DNA from: Microcebus murinus
Taxonomy: Eukaryota; Chordata; Mammalia; Primates; Cheirogaleidae
Length of the DNA: 64,000 nucleotides
Direction of reading: 5' to 3'
Assembly (NCBI RefSeq): GCF_040939455.1
Contig: NC_134104.1
Location: 139,660,501 to 139,724,500, forward strand
A program made the position numbers and the translations under genes. A model generated the notes under the pieces. The model was not told where the DNA came from and did not search any database. It was given only the letters and a program-made list of their open reading frames with translations. How positions within the stretch are numbered: position 1 is the first letter of the stretch; each line of letters begins with the position of its first letter. Positions 40,350-51,864 of the stretch are shown piece after piece.

Positions 40350-41490
40350 CTAATTAATAAAAGTCATTTTTTTTCTTAAAGAAAAACATCAGAAAATGTC
40401 TTCATTATCAGAAGTAGGCAAAGATTTCCTAAACAGGAGTCAAAAAGAACAAATCATAAAAGGGAAAAAAACGAAAAAATGCGACTTCATTACTATTATC
40501 AGTTTGGGTTTATTGAGACACTAGTAAGAGAAGAAATGGCAAACCACAGAGAGAAAAAGAGGTATCTGCTTTCTATATAAATGGTACTGTGCAGATGTGT
40601 ACATAGACTCATCAAAGGACTTGTACACAGAAAATACGTAAAGAACTCTTAAAAGTAAATAAGAAAAAGGCAGACATCCAATAGATAAATGGGCAAAGAA
40701 CTTGAAAAGCAACTCACAAAACATGACATCCAAATACATGGCTAATAAACGCCTGAAAAGGTGCTCAACTTCATGAGTCTTCAGGAAAAGGCAAATTAAA
40801 ATCACAATGGGATACTACCACACAACCACCAGATTAACAAAAATGAAAACAAGAGACAACATCAAGCATGGACAAGAATGTGGAACACCCAAACTCTTCG
40901 TACACTTCCGGTTGGGGGTGGTAATGGATACAATCACTATGGAAAACTCTCTGGAATATCTAATAACCTGGACATTTGCAAACACTGTATCCCAATACTT
41001 CCACGTTATATGTATACATCCTACAAAATGTGTACATACGTTCTCCAAAACACATGTACTAGAATATTCAGAGCACATTCTTACTATTGGTAAGGGCCAG
41101 AAACCTGGGAGAACTCAAATATCAACCTATAACAGATATACATGTATTTAGTGTATTTGGAATACCAAACAGCAGTGAAAACAAAAAGACCACAACTATA
41201 CACGGACACATGAACAGGCTTCACAAACATAATGTTAAGAGAAGAAAGCCAGACACAAAAGATCACGTGGATCACAGACTATATGATATAAAGTTCAAAG
41301 GAGGCCACACTACTCTTTGGTGTTGAAGTCAGAACAGTGGACACTATGTGGGTAGGGGAATGTGGCAAGTGGGGTGGTGCTGCTCTTTCTAGATCTAGCT
41401 GTGTTCTGTTTGTGAAACTTATTGAACTGCGTACGCTTAGGATTTGTGTACCGTTTTCCATGTACGTTAGACTTCAAATTTACCCCCAAA
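40350..41490 (+). mobile_element. Old L1M 3' part
   Basis: 'aatgggcaaagaacttgaaa', 'aattaaaatcacaatgggat', 'ggatacaatcactatggaaa' and 'agacttcaaatttaccccca' follow L1M ORF2 into the 3' UTR. Confidence 0.85.
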
Positions 41491-42385
41491 ACTCAGAGTT
41501 ATTCAGGGATTATATGAAAAGGCATAGGCATAGTTTTCCTTTTTCTCAACAACATTTTCAAAAATGCAAAAACGGATTCAAGTTCACCTTAGGAAATAAC
41601 AAAAGAGAAGAAAATAAAAACCACCCATCATCCCACCAACCAAAGAAAAGCATGGCAGCCATTCTGGTGTAAACCTCCTCAAATACACGTACACTTTAAA
41701 AGGACGGGAAGGACGGGCCCTGCAAGGAGAAGTTAATGCAAAGCAGGTGCTCAAAAAATAGTTTGAACCATAAGTGAATAAATCACATTATGCACTGTTT
41801 TGTAACCTAGACAACCATCCCTCTATTATTACTGTCAATGAAGCAACCTAGTGTCCCTAAAGGATTTTAGTGCGCAGGCTCAAAGCAACCTGGTAGACTA
41901 GACAACAAGATATGCACACACTTCCTAAGCTCACGTAGGCAAGAATATAAAACGCAGAGCAGTGATTTTTCAACCCAGACATCACCAACTACCTTTAAAA
42001 GTATCGGAATACTCAAAAAGCACTCATTTTAATTCAGTGTGGCTTTAAAAATTAATACATGCCCCAGTGACTTTGTTAAATGGGACAAGTGGTCCCAAAA
42101 TGCTCGAGGCTAACCAGCACATCCTCAAAAGCAAACCCTGAATGTTTGCTCATTAACAGCCCACGTGGGTGGGTTGTGGTGGGCCCCAAGTCAGGTGTGC
42201 GTGTCACAAGAAAAGTCAGATTCTCTGACCCAGAAGACAAAGACTGATGGTTGCAGACAGCAGGGAAAATGATAAACATTAACACAAGGACCAGGCAATG
42301 AGCAGGGACAGAACCGAGAATTATAATATTAATAATGACTAACATGAGCCAACCTGAAACTAAGCCCTTGTTTGATTTCTTCTCT
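41491..42385. other. Mostly unique intron
   Basis: 41580-41680 may be a short L1M sense fragment ('aaccacccatcatcccacca'); the rest is unassigned. Confidence 0.4.
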
Positions 42386-42387
42386 GT

Positions 42388-42545
42388 CATTCATTTTCTT
42401 ATTCATTCAACAACACTTACTTTATGCTTATTGTATGCCAGACTCTGTTCCCAACACTGAGGATACAGCAGTGACCAAGACAGACAAAATTCTCTGTCCT
42501 AAGGGAGTTTACATTCTAGTGCAAAGAAACCAAAAAATTGTAAAA
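42388..42545 (-). mobile_element. L2 3' end, antisense
   Basis: 'ttcattcaacaacacttact', 'actgaggatacagcagtgac' and 'gagtttacattctagtgcaa' are the reverse of the L2 terminus. Confidence 0.8.
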
Positions 42546-42665
42546 CCTGAAGGATGTCAGATGGTAGCAAGGAATATGGGGGGAAATAAAGCAGAGACAG
42601 AAGAGAAGGATTAGAGGCTGGGGAAGGGAAGTTTTGTTCCAAGTTTTCCATTTAAATGGACTCCT

Positions 42666-42805
42666 CCAAGTCAGGCGTGGTGGCACACGCCTGTAGTCTC
42701 ATCTACTGGGGAGGCTCAGACAGAGGATGGCTTGAGCCCAGGAGTTCAAGAACAACCTAGGCACCATAGCCAGACCCCCACCTCTAATAAAAAATAACAA
42801 TAAAA
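42666..42805 (+). mobile_element. Alu monomer
   Basis: A single arm: 'gtcaggcgtggtggcacacg' to 'cccacctctaataaaaaata'. Could be a free Alu monomer or a truncated dimer. Confidence 0.75.
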
Positions 42806-43440
42806 TAAATTGATCCCTTCAAAAAAAAGTCAATATCTTCTCCCCGAAGAACTCTGCCATAATTACGTTAATGTGGTCCCAGGGTGACAGCAGCACTCAA
42901 AAATGAAAACCAAGAATTTTATGGGCCAGAAAGGATCCATTTAAGAAAGGGCAATTTGAAGATCCAATAATAGCAACTCTTCTCAGTATCCTGTTATGCA
43001 CTATTCTCTGTCCCTCATACACCAGTACTCTCCTGTAGTCCCCACCTCCCCACCAGACGAGAAGAATTAATATTGTTTTCCCTGTTTAGAAAAGAGAAAA
43101 CTGAAGCCCAGAGCAATTAAGAAGGTCCCACATGTGCTAACTATAGATGTCAACATTGGAACCTGACGTCCACTCTATTGTTCCTGCCCAAATAAATGCC
43201 CACCAGTGGCCTGAGGTCTTTTCTTTTGCCAACACTTGTCTCTCTTATCCTAGCCAAGATCTTCCTTTCAGTATTTTACTAAGTTCTTATAACCCCATCA
43301 ACCACACACACAAAAAAAAAAGAATTGGAGGTTGGTTCCATATTTACAGTGTCCTCTTTTCTCCAGATAACAAAAAGTCAATGGCAATGTTGATCCTCAA
43401 ATATTTAAATGTAACAATTCCTAGATCCAATTAGATCCAA
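42806..43440. other. Mostly unique intron
   Basis: A faint MIR may lie at 43000-43140 ('gaaaactgaagcccagagca'). Confidence 0.4.
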
Positions 43441-43446
43441 ATTATT

Positions 43447-43787
<341 letters not shown>

Positions 43788-43894
43788 TTATTTCCTCAGA
43801 CACATAACATATGAGCAACCCCAAAGTAGTTCCATTTTGGTTTGAGAGTAAGATTAGCCTAAGGGCAAATGAGAGTTCATACAGTCAGTTTCTT

Positions 43895-44400
43895 GCTAGG
43901 CATGGGCATCTCAAACTGAATATGGCCCAAACAGAACTCTGGGTCCTACCTCATCCTGCCCACAAACACGTTCCTCTCCTCTGATCCTCACCCTGGCAGA
44001 GGACACCTCTACCCCCAGCCTCTCCAGCCTACAACTCAAGAGCTACCCTTGGCCCCACTTTCTCTCACCTCTACTTGCAATCCATCAGCAATTTCCATCC
44101 TCTCCACACCAGACCTATCCGTTCTCTCCAATTCCCCTCCCTTCCCAAACCCAAGCCCTCAGCATCCCGTACCTGGACCACTGTGATGGGCTCCTAACTG
44201 GTCTCCAAGCTCCATGCTCCCCTTGAAAATCTCATCTCTTCACAGTAACCAGAGTGAAGTAATCAGACTATTTCACCTTCCCACCTAAGGAAAGGATTTT
44301 GGTTACCCAAAATCCTTCTGGGCAACCAAAACACAGTCTGAAATTCTTATCCTAGCCCACAAGGTACTATGTGATCTGCCTCCCCAAGTTCTTGAAGTTT
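43895..44400 (+). mobile_element. L2 ORF2 C-terminal segment
   Basis: 'ctcaaactgaatatggccca', 'cttgcaatccatcagcaatt', 'tgggctcctaactggtctcc' and 'acaaggtactatgtgatctg' follow L2 ORF2 C-terminal order. Confidence 0.8.
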
Positions 44401-44542
44401 ACTCTCCTCCTGGTTTACTCTATATGAAAACCAGAAATATGGGTGATAAAATAGTGCTCTAGACTAAAATGTGCATAGCAATAAACACATTAGATCCACA
44501 CTTGAAATTATTCCTGTAAGTACTTGCCTTTATCTCACCACC

Positions 44543-44691
44543 CTTTTTTATTATTATTTTTTTAATTTTATTAATAGAGATGGGGTCTTGCTCTTGCTCA
44601 GGCTGGTCTCGAACTCCTGAACTCAAGCAATCCTCTCACCTCAGCCTCCCAAGAGTGCTAGGATTACAGGAGTGAGCCACCACACCTGGCC
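44543..44691 (-). mobile_element. Half Alu
   Basis: 'taatagagatggggtcttgc' to 'agtgagccaccacacctggc'; only the left arm plus part of the linker. CCATCACCC-like flanks. Confidence 0.85.
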
Positions 44692-45405
44692 CATCACCCT
44701 TTTTTTTTTAACCTTCATAGCACTTTCCACTTTATGAAAATTTTTTGTTCATTTGCTTAGATGCATTGACTCTTCAATGCCACCCTGTAAATCTATACAA
44801 TGCTATTCTATCTGAAACATTTTCTTTAAATTTATATATTAATGAATCATAGAAAACCCTTAATGCATGATTTTCCTCACACTCTATTTAATGAGCCCAT
44901 CCAATGAATGTGAGCCCAGTCCCGGTCTCACTCTCCCTGTGACCTCCCTTTATGTCATTTCTTTTGTGTTCTGGCCCAAACTGCCTTCCTAAGGGTATGG
45001 CGAGGGGGCAGAGGGGGCTACAAATAAAGGCAGAATACGATGCTGAATGTTAAAATATAATCTTTACAGCAACTTGAGGACATTCAAGAAAACACCAGAA
45101 TAAAAACTGTTAGTGGGTGATTGGTGTTAAGTCCGGGGAGCTGGTGAAGAGTATTATCAATAGCACAAATGCACCTAGAACTTTATGGCTAGAGATTTAT
45201 CATTAACTGCAGGCAATTTATTTTTAAAAAACTGCCCAAGGAAGGTGCTCTGAAGCCCAAAAAGAAAGACAACAGGAACCAGTTAGCGCAACCTATTTAT
45301 ACCAGTGCATTTCCCCAGATTAGGGAAGGGTAGGCTCTTCCTACTCTTTAATTCTAAGTCTCCTCCACTACTTCATGAAAAGATACTCCTGTGGGTTTTT
45401 TTTGT
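44692..45405. other. Unique intron
   Basis: No family recognised. Confidence 0.4.
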
Positions 45406-45407
45406 TC

Positions 45408-45500
45408 ACTGGAGTAGCTCTAACTCCTAGAATAGTGTCTAGCACACAGTAGGTTGCCCAATAAATAGTCTCTGAATAAATGAATTAATTGAATAAATGA
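45408..45500 (+). mobile_element. L2 terminus
   Basis: 'tagtgtctagcacacagtag' followed by 'aataaatagtctctgaataa' and ATGAAT units, the L2 3' end. Confidence 0.8.
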
Positions 45501-45564
45501 ATACATTTTCAAGGTTTCTATTTTTGTCCTCTTCGTTTTTACTGATCCAGTTTTCCCTTTATAA

Positions 45565-46131
45565 CTGTGGTCCCCAACCGTTTTAGCACTAGGGACCAGT
45601 TTCATGGAAAACGACTTTTCCATGGACTGGGTGGGGGGTTGGGGGGTGGGAGGGATGGTTTTGGAATGATTGAAGTACATTACATTTACTGTGCACTTTG
45701 TTTCTTTTAGCATTACATTGTCACTTGCCACGCACTGATGGGGTTTTGATGAGTCTCCAAGCAATTGATTTATTATGTCCAGTCGGACCCCTCTGCTAAT
45801 GATAATCTGTATTTGTAGCTACCCCCCAGCACCAGTATCGCTGCCTCAGTTCCATCTCTGATCATCCGGCATTAGATTCTCATAAGAAGCGTGCAACCTG
45901 GATCCCTCACACGAGCAGTTTATGGTGGGGTTTGTGCTCCTATGAGAATCTAATGCCACTGCTGATCTGACAGGAAGGAGGCAGAGCTCAGACGAAGCGA
46001 GAGATGGGGAGTGGCTGTAAATACAGATGAAGCTCTGCTCGCTCACATGCTGCTCACCTCCTGCTCTGCAGCCCGGTTCCTAACAGGCCACAGACCAGCA
46101 CCGGTACCGGGCCGGGGAATGGGGACTGCAG
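45565..46131. mobile_element. MER1-type hAT-Charlie element, near full length
   Basis: Starts CTGTGGTCCCCAACCG and ends 'ggggaatggggactgcag', the imperfect inverted ends of MER1 elements. Inside, 'cattagattctcataagaag' and 'ctcctatgagaatctaatgc' form the typical internal palindrome, and 'ttcctaacaggccacagacc' the conserved subterminal part. About 567 bp, closer to the longer MER1A form than MER1B. Nonautonomous. Confidence 0.85.
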
Positions 46132-47629
46132 CTTCGCAAGATCCCTAAGGAAGGGAAAAGTGTACAATCAGAGTCATCATAAATCATCTGCAGACCACTA
46201 ATGGACCCTCCGGCCATAGTTCAGAGAACACAATGCGGGAAATATAAATCCTGACACTGAGACATTAAATGTTAGAGACAACGCTTTTGGAGTCAGTGGT
46301 AAACCTGGAAAACAATGAGTCTACATTAGTAGACAGCTACAAATCACAGTGAACAAACTCAATAAAGATGAGACCTCGCTTAGCATGCTTAGTACCACAT
46401 TTCACCTAGGTACCCTGCAATCATGAACCCATTGTTATTACTATTAACTTTGCCTCTTCTCAAACTTGCCTCCAAACTAAACACCACAGTGTTTAGTTAT
46501 GCAATTTGCAATTATGCAAAAGAATGTTACACCAATTCCTCCTATATCCACTCCAAAGAACAAATCCTTTAATACACATTTTGGTAAAAAACTGTTCCCA
46601 AGCAAGTAAAATAACTGTAATCCAGGGTAAAAACTCTGTTGGCCTCATAAGCCAACAGAGGAAAAGAAAAAGCATTAAAAGTGATTGGCCAATGCACCAC
46701 CGCACCACCGCCAAAATGCTGCCACTAACAAGGCTCTCTAAATTGCCATTAACAAGACACAATTACCAAGAACTGAAATCAGAGTTAGTCATCTCATATC
46801 TCTCTCGTCCTACACACTCTACCTATTCTCAGCTTTCACGAACAGAAGAGGGAAAGAGAGGCAACAGGGGGCATTGGGGCTATTTTGAGAAATGAAAGGA
46901 TTCAAAAGTTAAGTGCAACTTCTAACAGAATAACAGAACTCCAAGGAAACCCAGCTGCCTTGCAAAGTTCTATGCGTAGAATATCAGTATAGGAACAACT
47001 CAGTGTCCCTACTTCAGAAGTCATCTTCCTCCAAGTTAAGTTTCACAAAAATAACTGCCTGATATGTCTCAGATGGAAGCAATCTGAACACTTCCACACA
47101 AACAGCGGGAAGAGATAACCAAGTAATCTAGTCTACTTAGCAGAGACAAGCAAGACTCTCCAGGGTGTGATTCAAATCTCACAAACATCCTGAACAGCCC
47201 CAAGTCCATTAAGATCCAAGGGATAATAAAGACAGGACAAAAGATCCCACCAAAGGACTGTTCTCCTCGTATGGGCATTTGTATTTCCCCTCAGACTTGT
47301 TTTTGAAAAACAAAATGAAAAAACCAAAAAGCAAAGAGCAGTGCCACATTTGTTCCTGTCGCCCTCACCAGGGTAGTCCACACGCTACCCCCACCGCAAG
47401 TACATGTGAGCCCCTTTCCTCGGCACCCCTCCTTCCACGTGTGCATAATTAGGCTTCCCAAGTGTGCGGGGAGAGTGAGCAGGGAACTTCAAAGGGCATC
47501 TGAAGAGGAAATAATAATTTAAATAGCAAACTGTCAATTTTGAAAAGGGAGAGGGTGTCTCGTATTCTTTTTTAAAAAACAAAACTTCCGTTACAAAGAT
47601 CGGCGATTGCAAACCACAAACTGGGGAGT
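46132..47629. other. Unique intron next to the promoter
   Basis: No repeats recognised over 1.5 kb, the longest repeat-free stretch near the CpG island. That may reflect selection against insertions near the promoter. Confidence 0.5.
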
Positions 47630-48085
47630 GGGTAATGTCCGCGCGCCGGGGGTTGCCGAGGATGACAAGTGGCAGGTTTTCTGTTGGTAGCCGGTGTTGT
47701 TTTTAAAGACCAAAGTTTAAAATGAACTAGGCTATGGAGACAATTGCTGTGATGGGACCAGACGTGCTAACGCTTTTTCAGCCGGGCACAAAGCACGCCT
47801 CCTGTCCCTCCCGTTCTCAGTCACTCTTGAGGGGTGCGAGAAACCGCGGGCAGAGTACAGGGACCAGCACGCTCCCCCGGCCACTCCGGTCCTGGCAGGT
47901 GCCAGCGCAGAAGAGAGCCAGGGTTCTCGCCTCCCTCCTCGCCACTGCGGTGCGCTCTCCCGGGACGGGGCCACAGCGCGCCCCATCCTGGGCACCCCAC
48001 CTGGAGGGGAGCGGGGACGAAGGAAGGACACCGTGCGGAGGCAGCATCCCGGTCACTGGCGGCCCCACAGCGCGCGCCCGCGCGT

Positions 48086-48136
48086 GCACACACACACACA
48101 CACACGCACACACACACACACACACACGCACACACA
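48086..48136. repeat. (CA)n microsatellite just inside intron 1
   Basis: Alternating CA units with two CG interruptions. On the transcribed minus strand it reads (TG)n and starts about 48 bases downstream of the exon 1 donor, close enough to influence splicing through UG-binding proteins. Confidence 0.95.
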
Positions 48137-48177
48137 GCGGCGCGCAGGGAGGGGCGCGGTGGCGCGGGCAGCGGGCG

Positions 48178-48186
48178 CGTTACCTG
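48178..48186 (-). promoter_or_regulatory. OSBPL10: OSBPL10 exon 1 splice donor
   Basis: Read on the minus strand the junction is CAG|GTAACG, with the cut between 48184 and 48183. It fits the vertebrate donor consensus at -3 to +4, with C instead of G at +5. Without splicing, the reading frame would end at once in TAA (48180-48182), which supports use as a donor. Confidence 0.85.
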
Positions 48187-48464
48187 TTCTGCCAACCCTG
48201 GAGGAGGTTAGTGTATTTGCTGAGCACGCCCTCGAGCGCCAGCTCCCTCCTGCGGCCGCCTCCCCCGGACGGGCTAGCGGCCACCGAGCCGGGACTGCTG
48301 CGGCTGCCCCCGCCGCCGAGCCCGGCCGCCGCCGACCGGCCGGAGACCCCCCGGCCCGACAGGGAGCAGGAGGGCGAGGAGCCCGCCGAGGTGGCGCGGC
48401 TGCTGCTGCGGCTGCTGCTGTTGCTGCCCCCGCCGCCGTCTGCGCCCTGGGCCGCCCTCTCCAT
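48184..48464 (-). CDS. OSBPL10: OSBPL10 (ORP10) coding exon 1, partial gene
   Basis: First coding exon of an oxysterol-binding-protein-related lipid-transfer protein. ORP10 is known as a PH-plus-ORD protein that binds phosphatidylserine and PI4P and works at ER/Golgi/endosome contact sites with its relatives. The exon gives 93 full codons plus two bases: ATG at 48464, then [13 protein letters not shown], a Ser/Arg tract ([10 protein letters not shown]), Gly/Ser-rich disordered sequence to about residue 72, then [18 protein letters not shown] (from about residue 77), the first strand and loop of a PH domain. Reading stops at a splice donor (CAG|GTAACG, exon end 48184), so the remaining PH domain and the sterol-binding ORD lie in exons beyond the left edge. 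Both the low-complexity start and the PH strand match my memory of human OSBPL10, and the paralogue OSBPL11 has a different N-terminus. The start is supported by the family N-terminus and by the CpG-island setting. The assignment is inferred from this one exon. Confidence 0.93.
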
Positions 48465-48597
48465 GGTCCGTGCGCGCCCGGGACGCGGGTGCCCGCCGCG
48501 GTGGCGGCCCCGGCGCGGCGGCGGCTGCTGCTGCTACAGCTCCAGGCGCCCGGGCCGCGCGTGGCTGCTCCAAATCCCCGGGAAATGCCTGACTCAT
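48274..48597 (-). other. Upstream ORF overlapping the OSBPL10 start
   Basis: An ATG at 48597 on the minus strand opens a frame of 107 codons that runs past the OSBPL10 ATG (48464) in a different frame and stops inside the coding exon at 48274. It begins MSQAFPGDLEQPRAARAP and has a Gln-rich stretch where the main frame reads Ser. It can be translated only if transcripts start above 48597. The ATG context is CTGTATGA, weak by Kozak rules, so it may be leaky. It could equally be a chance product of GC-rich DNA. Confidence 0.3.
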
Positions 48598-48720
48598 ACA
48601 GGAGGAAGAGGAGGAGGAGGCAAAGGAGAGCTGGGAAGGAAGCCAACGGGGCTGGATGCAGCTGCGGCCGCCCCTCCTCTCGCTGCGGCCAGGGCCCGGC
48701 CCCTCCCTCCGCACTAGTTT
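48465..48720 (-). promoter_or_regulatory. OSBPL10: OSBPL10 5' leader and core promoter region
   Basis: About 250 bases upstream of the ATG on the minus strand. No TATA box is visible. There are GC-box-like GGGGCGG and GGGGCCGGG motifs at about 48660-48710, a CT-rich tract (CCTCCTCCTCCTCTTCC) at about 48600-48625, and an AP-1/NF-E2-like TGAGTCAGGC at 48587-48596. The transcription start cannot be placed from sequence alone. If it lies above 48600, the leader contains an upstream ATG listed separately. Confidence 0.6.
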
Positions 48721-49260
48721 CCCCGGCAAGTTCGGAGCGGGCGGCGGGTGAGGCGAGCCCTCTCCGGGTTCCTCCTCCTCTCCCTGCGTGGCCAGGCCCG
48801 CGGGCGAGGGGCACCCCTGAGGGCCGATCTGCAAGGTGGGCACGCCCCAGATCCACGCCCTGTCACCCTGGCGCTCCTTCTGCCGCCCCTTCTGGGGTCC
48901 GAAGGGGCAGAAGGGAATCTCTGCACGTCTCTCCCCACCCCCAACCCGCCGCCGGACCTGGAGGGAGGGGCGGCCCCACCCTCCCGGTCCACCCGGATAT
49001 GGACCCGCCCGGCCTGACACCGGCACACACGCACGCTCCCCCTCTCGGTCTTCCGCGCGCAAGCCCGGGCCAGACTCGCGCCCCGTAACCTGGAAATCGG
49101 CCTCGCCCGCGGAGCGAAGTAACCGGGCTGGGAGGCCCTCCGCGTTCTTCCGCGTGTCCGCGGGGGCGAGGGGCAGGTGATTCTCTTAGGTAAGCTCGCC
49201 GGGGGCAATTGCAAGCGGCAGAGTTGTGATAAATGCAGAATGGGCGCCGGGGCCTGCGCT

Positions 49261-49703
49261 GGAGTGAGCAGAGCGAACTCTCGAGTTCGTGCAAGTGCCT
49301 CAGTTTAAAAAATTGAGTGTCCTGGGCGAATCACTGGCCTCACCCCAGTCTTCTGCCCTGATGGACATGCACAACCTGGCAAGTCAAAACCAACCCATTG
49401 TTACCATACAGCACCGTGCACCTGGGGACCAGAGGCTCTGAAGCAGGAAGACGGCGCCCCGAAGGCAAATGCAATGAACAGATATTTACAAAAACAATGA
49501 AGGATTCTTTGTGTTGGCTGCAACTTCTGCGCCCAATCCCCACTTCAAGATTGTCTGCCCTTCTACTCACTATCTCAATTTAAAAGTGTTGCTCTTTGGC
49601 AAAAGTAGGGGAGTTGCACTCTCTCCACCCCACTAATACTGTTTGTGCACATAAATATCCAGAGCAATCTAGAAGTTTCAAAAATTTCTTTAAAAAAAGC
49701 TTG

Positions 49704-49743
<40 letters not shown>

Positions 49744-50060
49744 AAAGCAGAAAAACAAAAGGTCATAGCTGATAGGTGTTCCCTGTCCAAAGGATCTACA
49801 AACCCTTAAAGCAGAAAAATAATTCAGCAGTTTTAAAAAATTACTAAATGGAATAGGGTCAACTCTAATGGGGGCAGCTCCCCAAGCCTGACCCTACTCT
49901 AGCTTCACATCCTTCCTGAAAGATTTAAAGGTGGTTTAGCTCTAGAAATTTCCATGGAGAAGCTTCTGGGGCTGATGAGAAGTCATTGTGACCAGGAATA
50001 GATTACAATTCCTGGGGCCTACATAGTGTCTTAAAAAAAAATCTAAGAAAGAGGCTGCAT
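49261..50060. other. 5' flank, unique with a CA repeat
   Basis: Immediate upstream flank of OSBPL10. Nothing but the (CA)n at 49706-49742 was recognised. Confidence 0.5.
49706..49742. repeat. (CA)n microsatellite
   Basis: About 18 uninterrupted CA units; likely length-polymorphic. Confidence 0.97.
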
Positions 50061-50064
50061 GATT

Positions 50065-50200
50065 TGACTTTAAAGCCAGACAGAGCTGAGTTCTAATCCA
50101 TGACCTTAATCAAGTAACCTCTTTTAGCCTTAGTTTTCTCACCTGTAAAATGGGACTAATGATACTGGCTGTGATGAACTATGGAAGAATGTTTATTTGT
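50065..50200 (-). mobile_element. MIR SINE, antisense
   Basis: 'cctcttttagccttagtttt' followed by 'ctcacctgtaaaatgggact' is antisense MIR core. Confidence 0.85.
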
Positions 50201-50620
50201 TCAAAATATTTAACCCCTCTTCCTATGGGAGGAGTACCCTCTCTCCACATTGATCTCAGGCTTGGCCATGGAATTGCTTTTCCCAATGGAACATCAACAG
50301 AAGTGATGTATGCCCCTTCCAAACACCTTTAAGAGCTATCATATGATTCCGCCATCTTGCTCTTTTCCTTATACCAGGTGAGCAGTATGTCCCAGATAAG
50401 GGCTCTCCTTCAGCTTGGGTGCTGGAGTAAGTAGACTATAGAAGACAGCAGAGCCGAAGCCAATTAGCACGGGCCATGTAACATGCTTAAAATGTTTGTT
50501 TTAAGCCAATGAGATCTTAGCATTAATTTTTACCTTAGCATAATTTCGCCTAAGCCAACTGATATATTGATTAATATGTGAGTGTTCATCATGACCTTCA
50601 TTGACATAAAGACTGAGAAT
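50201..50620. other. Flank, possible old LTR-type repeat
   Basis: 'gcttttcccaatggaacatc' and 'tgttttaagccaatgagatc' resemble an old mammalian interspersed repeat with an LTR-like 3' end. Family not identified. Confidence 0.35.
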
Positions 50621-50621
50621 A

Positions 50622-50957
<336 letters not shown>

Positions 50958-50963
50958 CAGAAT

Positions 50964-51127
50964 AACCAAGCTCAGTGGCTCAAGCCTATAACCCCAGCGA
51001 CTCACGAGGCTGAGGCAGGAGGATCAGCTGAGCCCAGGAGGTCAAGGATGCAGTGAGCTATGATTGTGCCAATGCACTCCAGCCTGGATGACAGAGTAAG
51101 ACCCTGCCTCTAAAAAATAAAAAAAGA
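50964..51127 (+). mobile_element. Free Alu monomer (FRAM/FLAM-like)
   Basis: 'ccaagctcagtggctcaagc' directly to 'caggaggtcaaggatgcagt' and 'ccaatgcactccagcctgga', with no second arm. It directly follows the A-tail of the previous Alu. Confidence 0.8.
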
Positions 51128-51862
51128 AAGACTGAGAAGGTAGGTGTATACTGAACTACAAATGTCAGTCATTACATACCAAGACAATACCCCTTTTATC
51201 GGAGACTGCAACCCTAAATTCCTGCTTTAAAAGGAGAAGTAATCATCATTTTATTTCATATTATCTAATCTATACCACCATCACTCCACCCTACCCAGCC
51301 AACCTATGACTGAATGAGCTAGCATAGCAAATTCTCACCTCGGACTAAAAAATTGGGATGGACCAGTTGAAAGGGTGAAAGAGCTAAACTGAAGGAAACA
51401 GTCAAGGTCAGGGTGGGCCAGGAATAAGCCAGCTGTATGGGATCAAAAATGGCCAAGGAAGCCAGTGAGGAACAAGACATGGGTGCAGCAGATATCCCGA
51501 AAGGAGAGGTAATACCATGAAAAAGAGATGAAGCACATGCTGTTCCTTCTGTTGGCAACACTCTTCCCTGCTTTTCTTACCTTATTTGTGCTTCTCACTC
51601 ACGGAGTTCTGAATTAAAAGTCACTTCTGCCAGAAACTTTTCTTGACTTACCCTAGAATAGCAAGTAGGGAAAAGGTACCTGCAGAATTCTCTTTGGAGA
51701 GGAAAATGTCTTTATGTTAGAAAAACAATTTGAGAACAAATACATAATAAATTGGCAAAGATATTTGGAATACATATGATTAAAAATATTTGCAAAATAT
51801 ACATGCCCAATATAAGGGCCATTTCCTTAATTTACCCAGATTGCATAAATCATTAAGAAAAA
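51128..51862. other. Unique flank
   Basis: No family recognised. Confidence 0.4.
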
Positions 51863-51864
51863 TG

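Larger units (their letters stand above)
47630..49260. promoter_or_regulatory. OSBPL10: CpG island over OSBPL10 exon 1
   Basis: A GC-rich, CpG-dense block in a window that is otherwise AT-rich and CpG-poor outside Alus. Density peaks at about 47.8-49.1 kb. It covers intron start, coding exon 1, the leader and the upstream flank, as expected for a TATA-less housekeeping-type promoter. Long open frames occur on both strands here only because stop codons are rare in GC-rich DNA; they are not separate genes. Confidence 0.88.

Noticed and set aside
48274..49062. A 262-codon minus-strand frame as an N-terminally extended protein
   Set aside because: It is out of frame with OSBPL10 and runs through promoter sequence. 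Only its last 107 codons could be in a transcript, reported as an upstream ORF.
47734..49088. Open frames of 327 and 351 codons on the plus strand of the CpG island
   Set aside because: They arise because GC-rich DNA has few stops. The composition is biased (long Ala/Pro/Arg/His runs, the CA repeat read as THTHTH), no domain is recognisable, and they overlap the well-supported OSBPL10 exon antisense.
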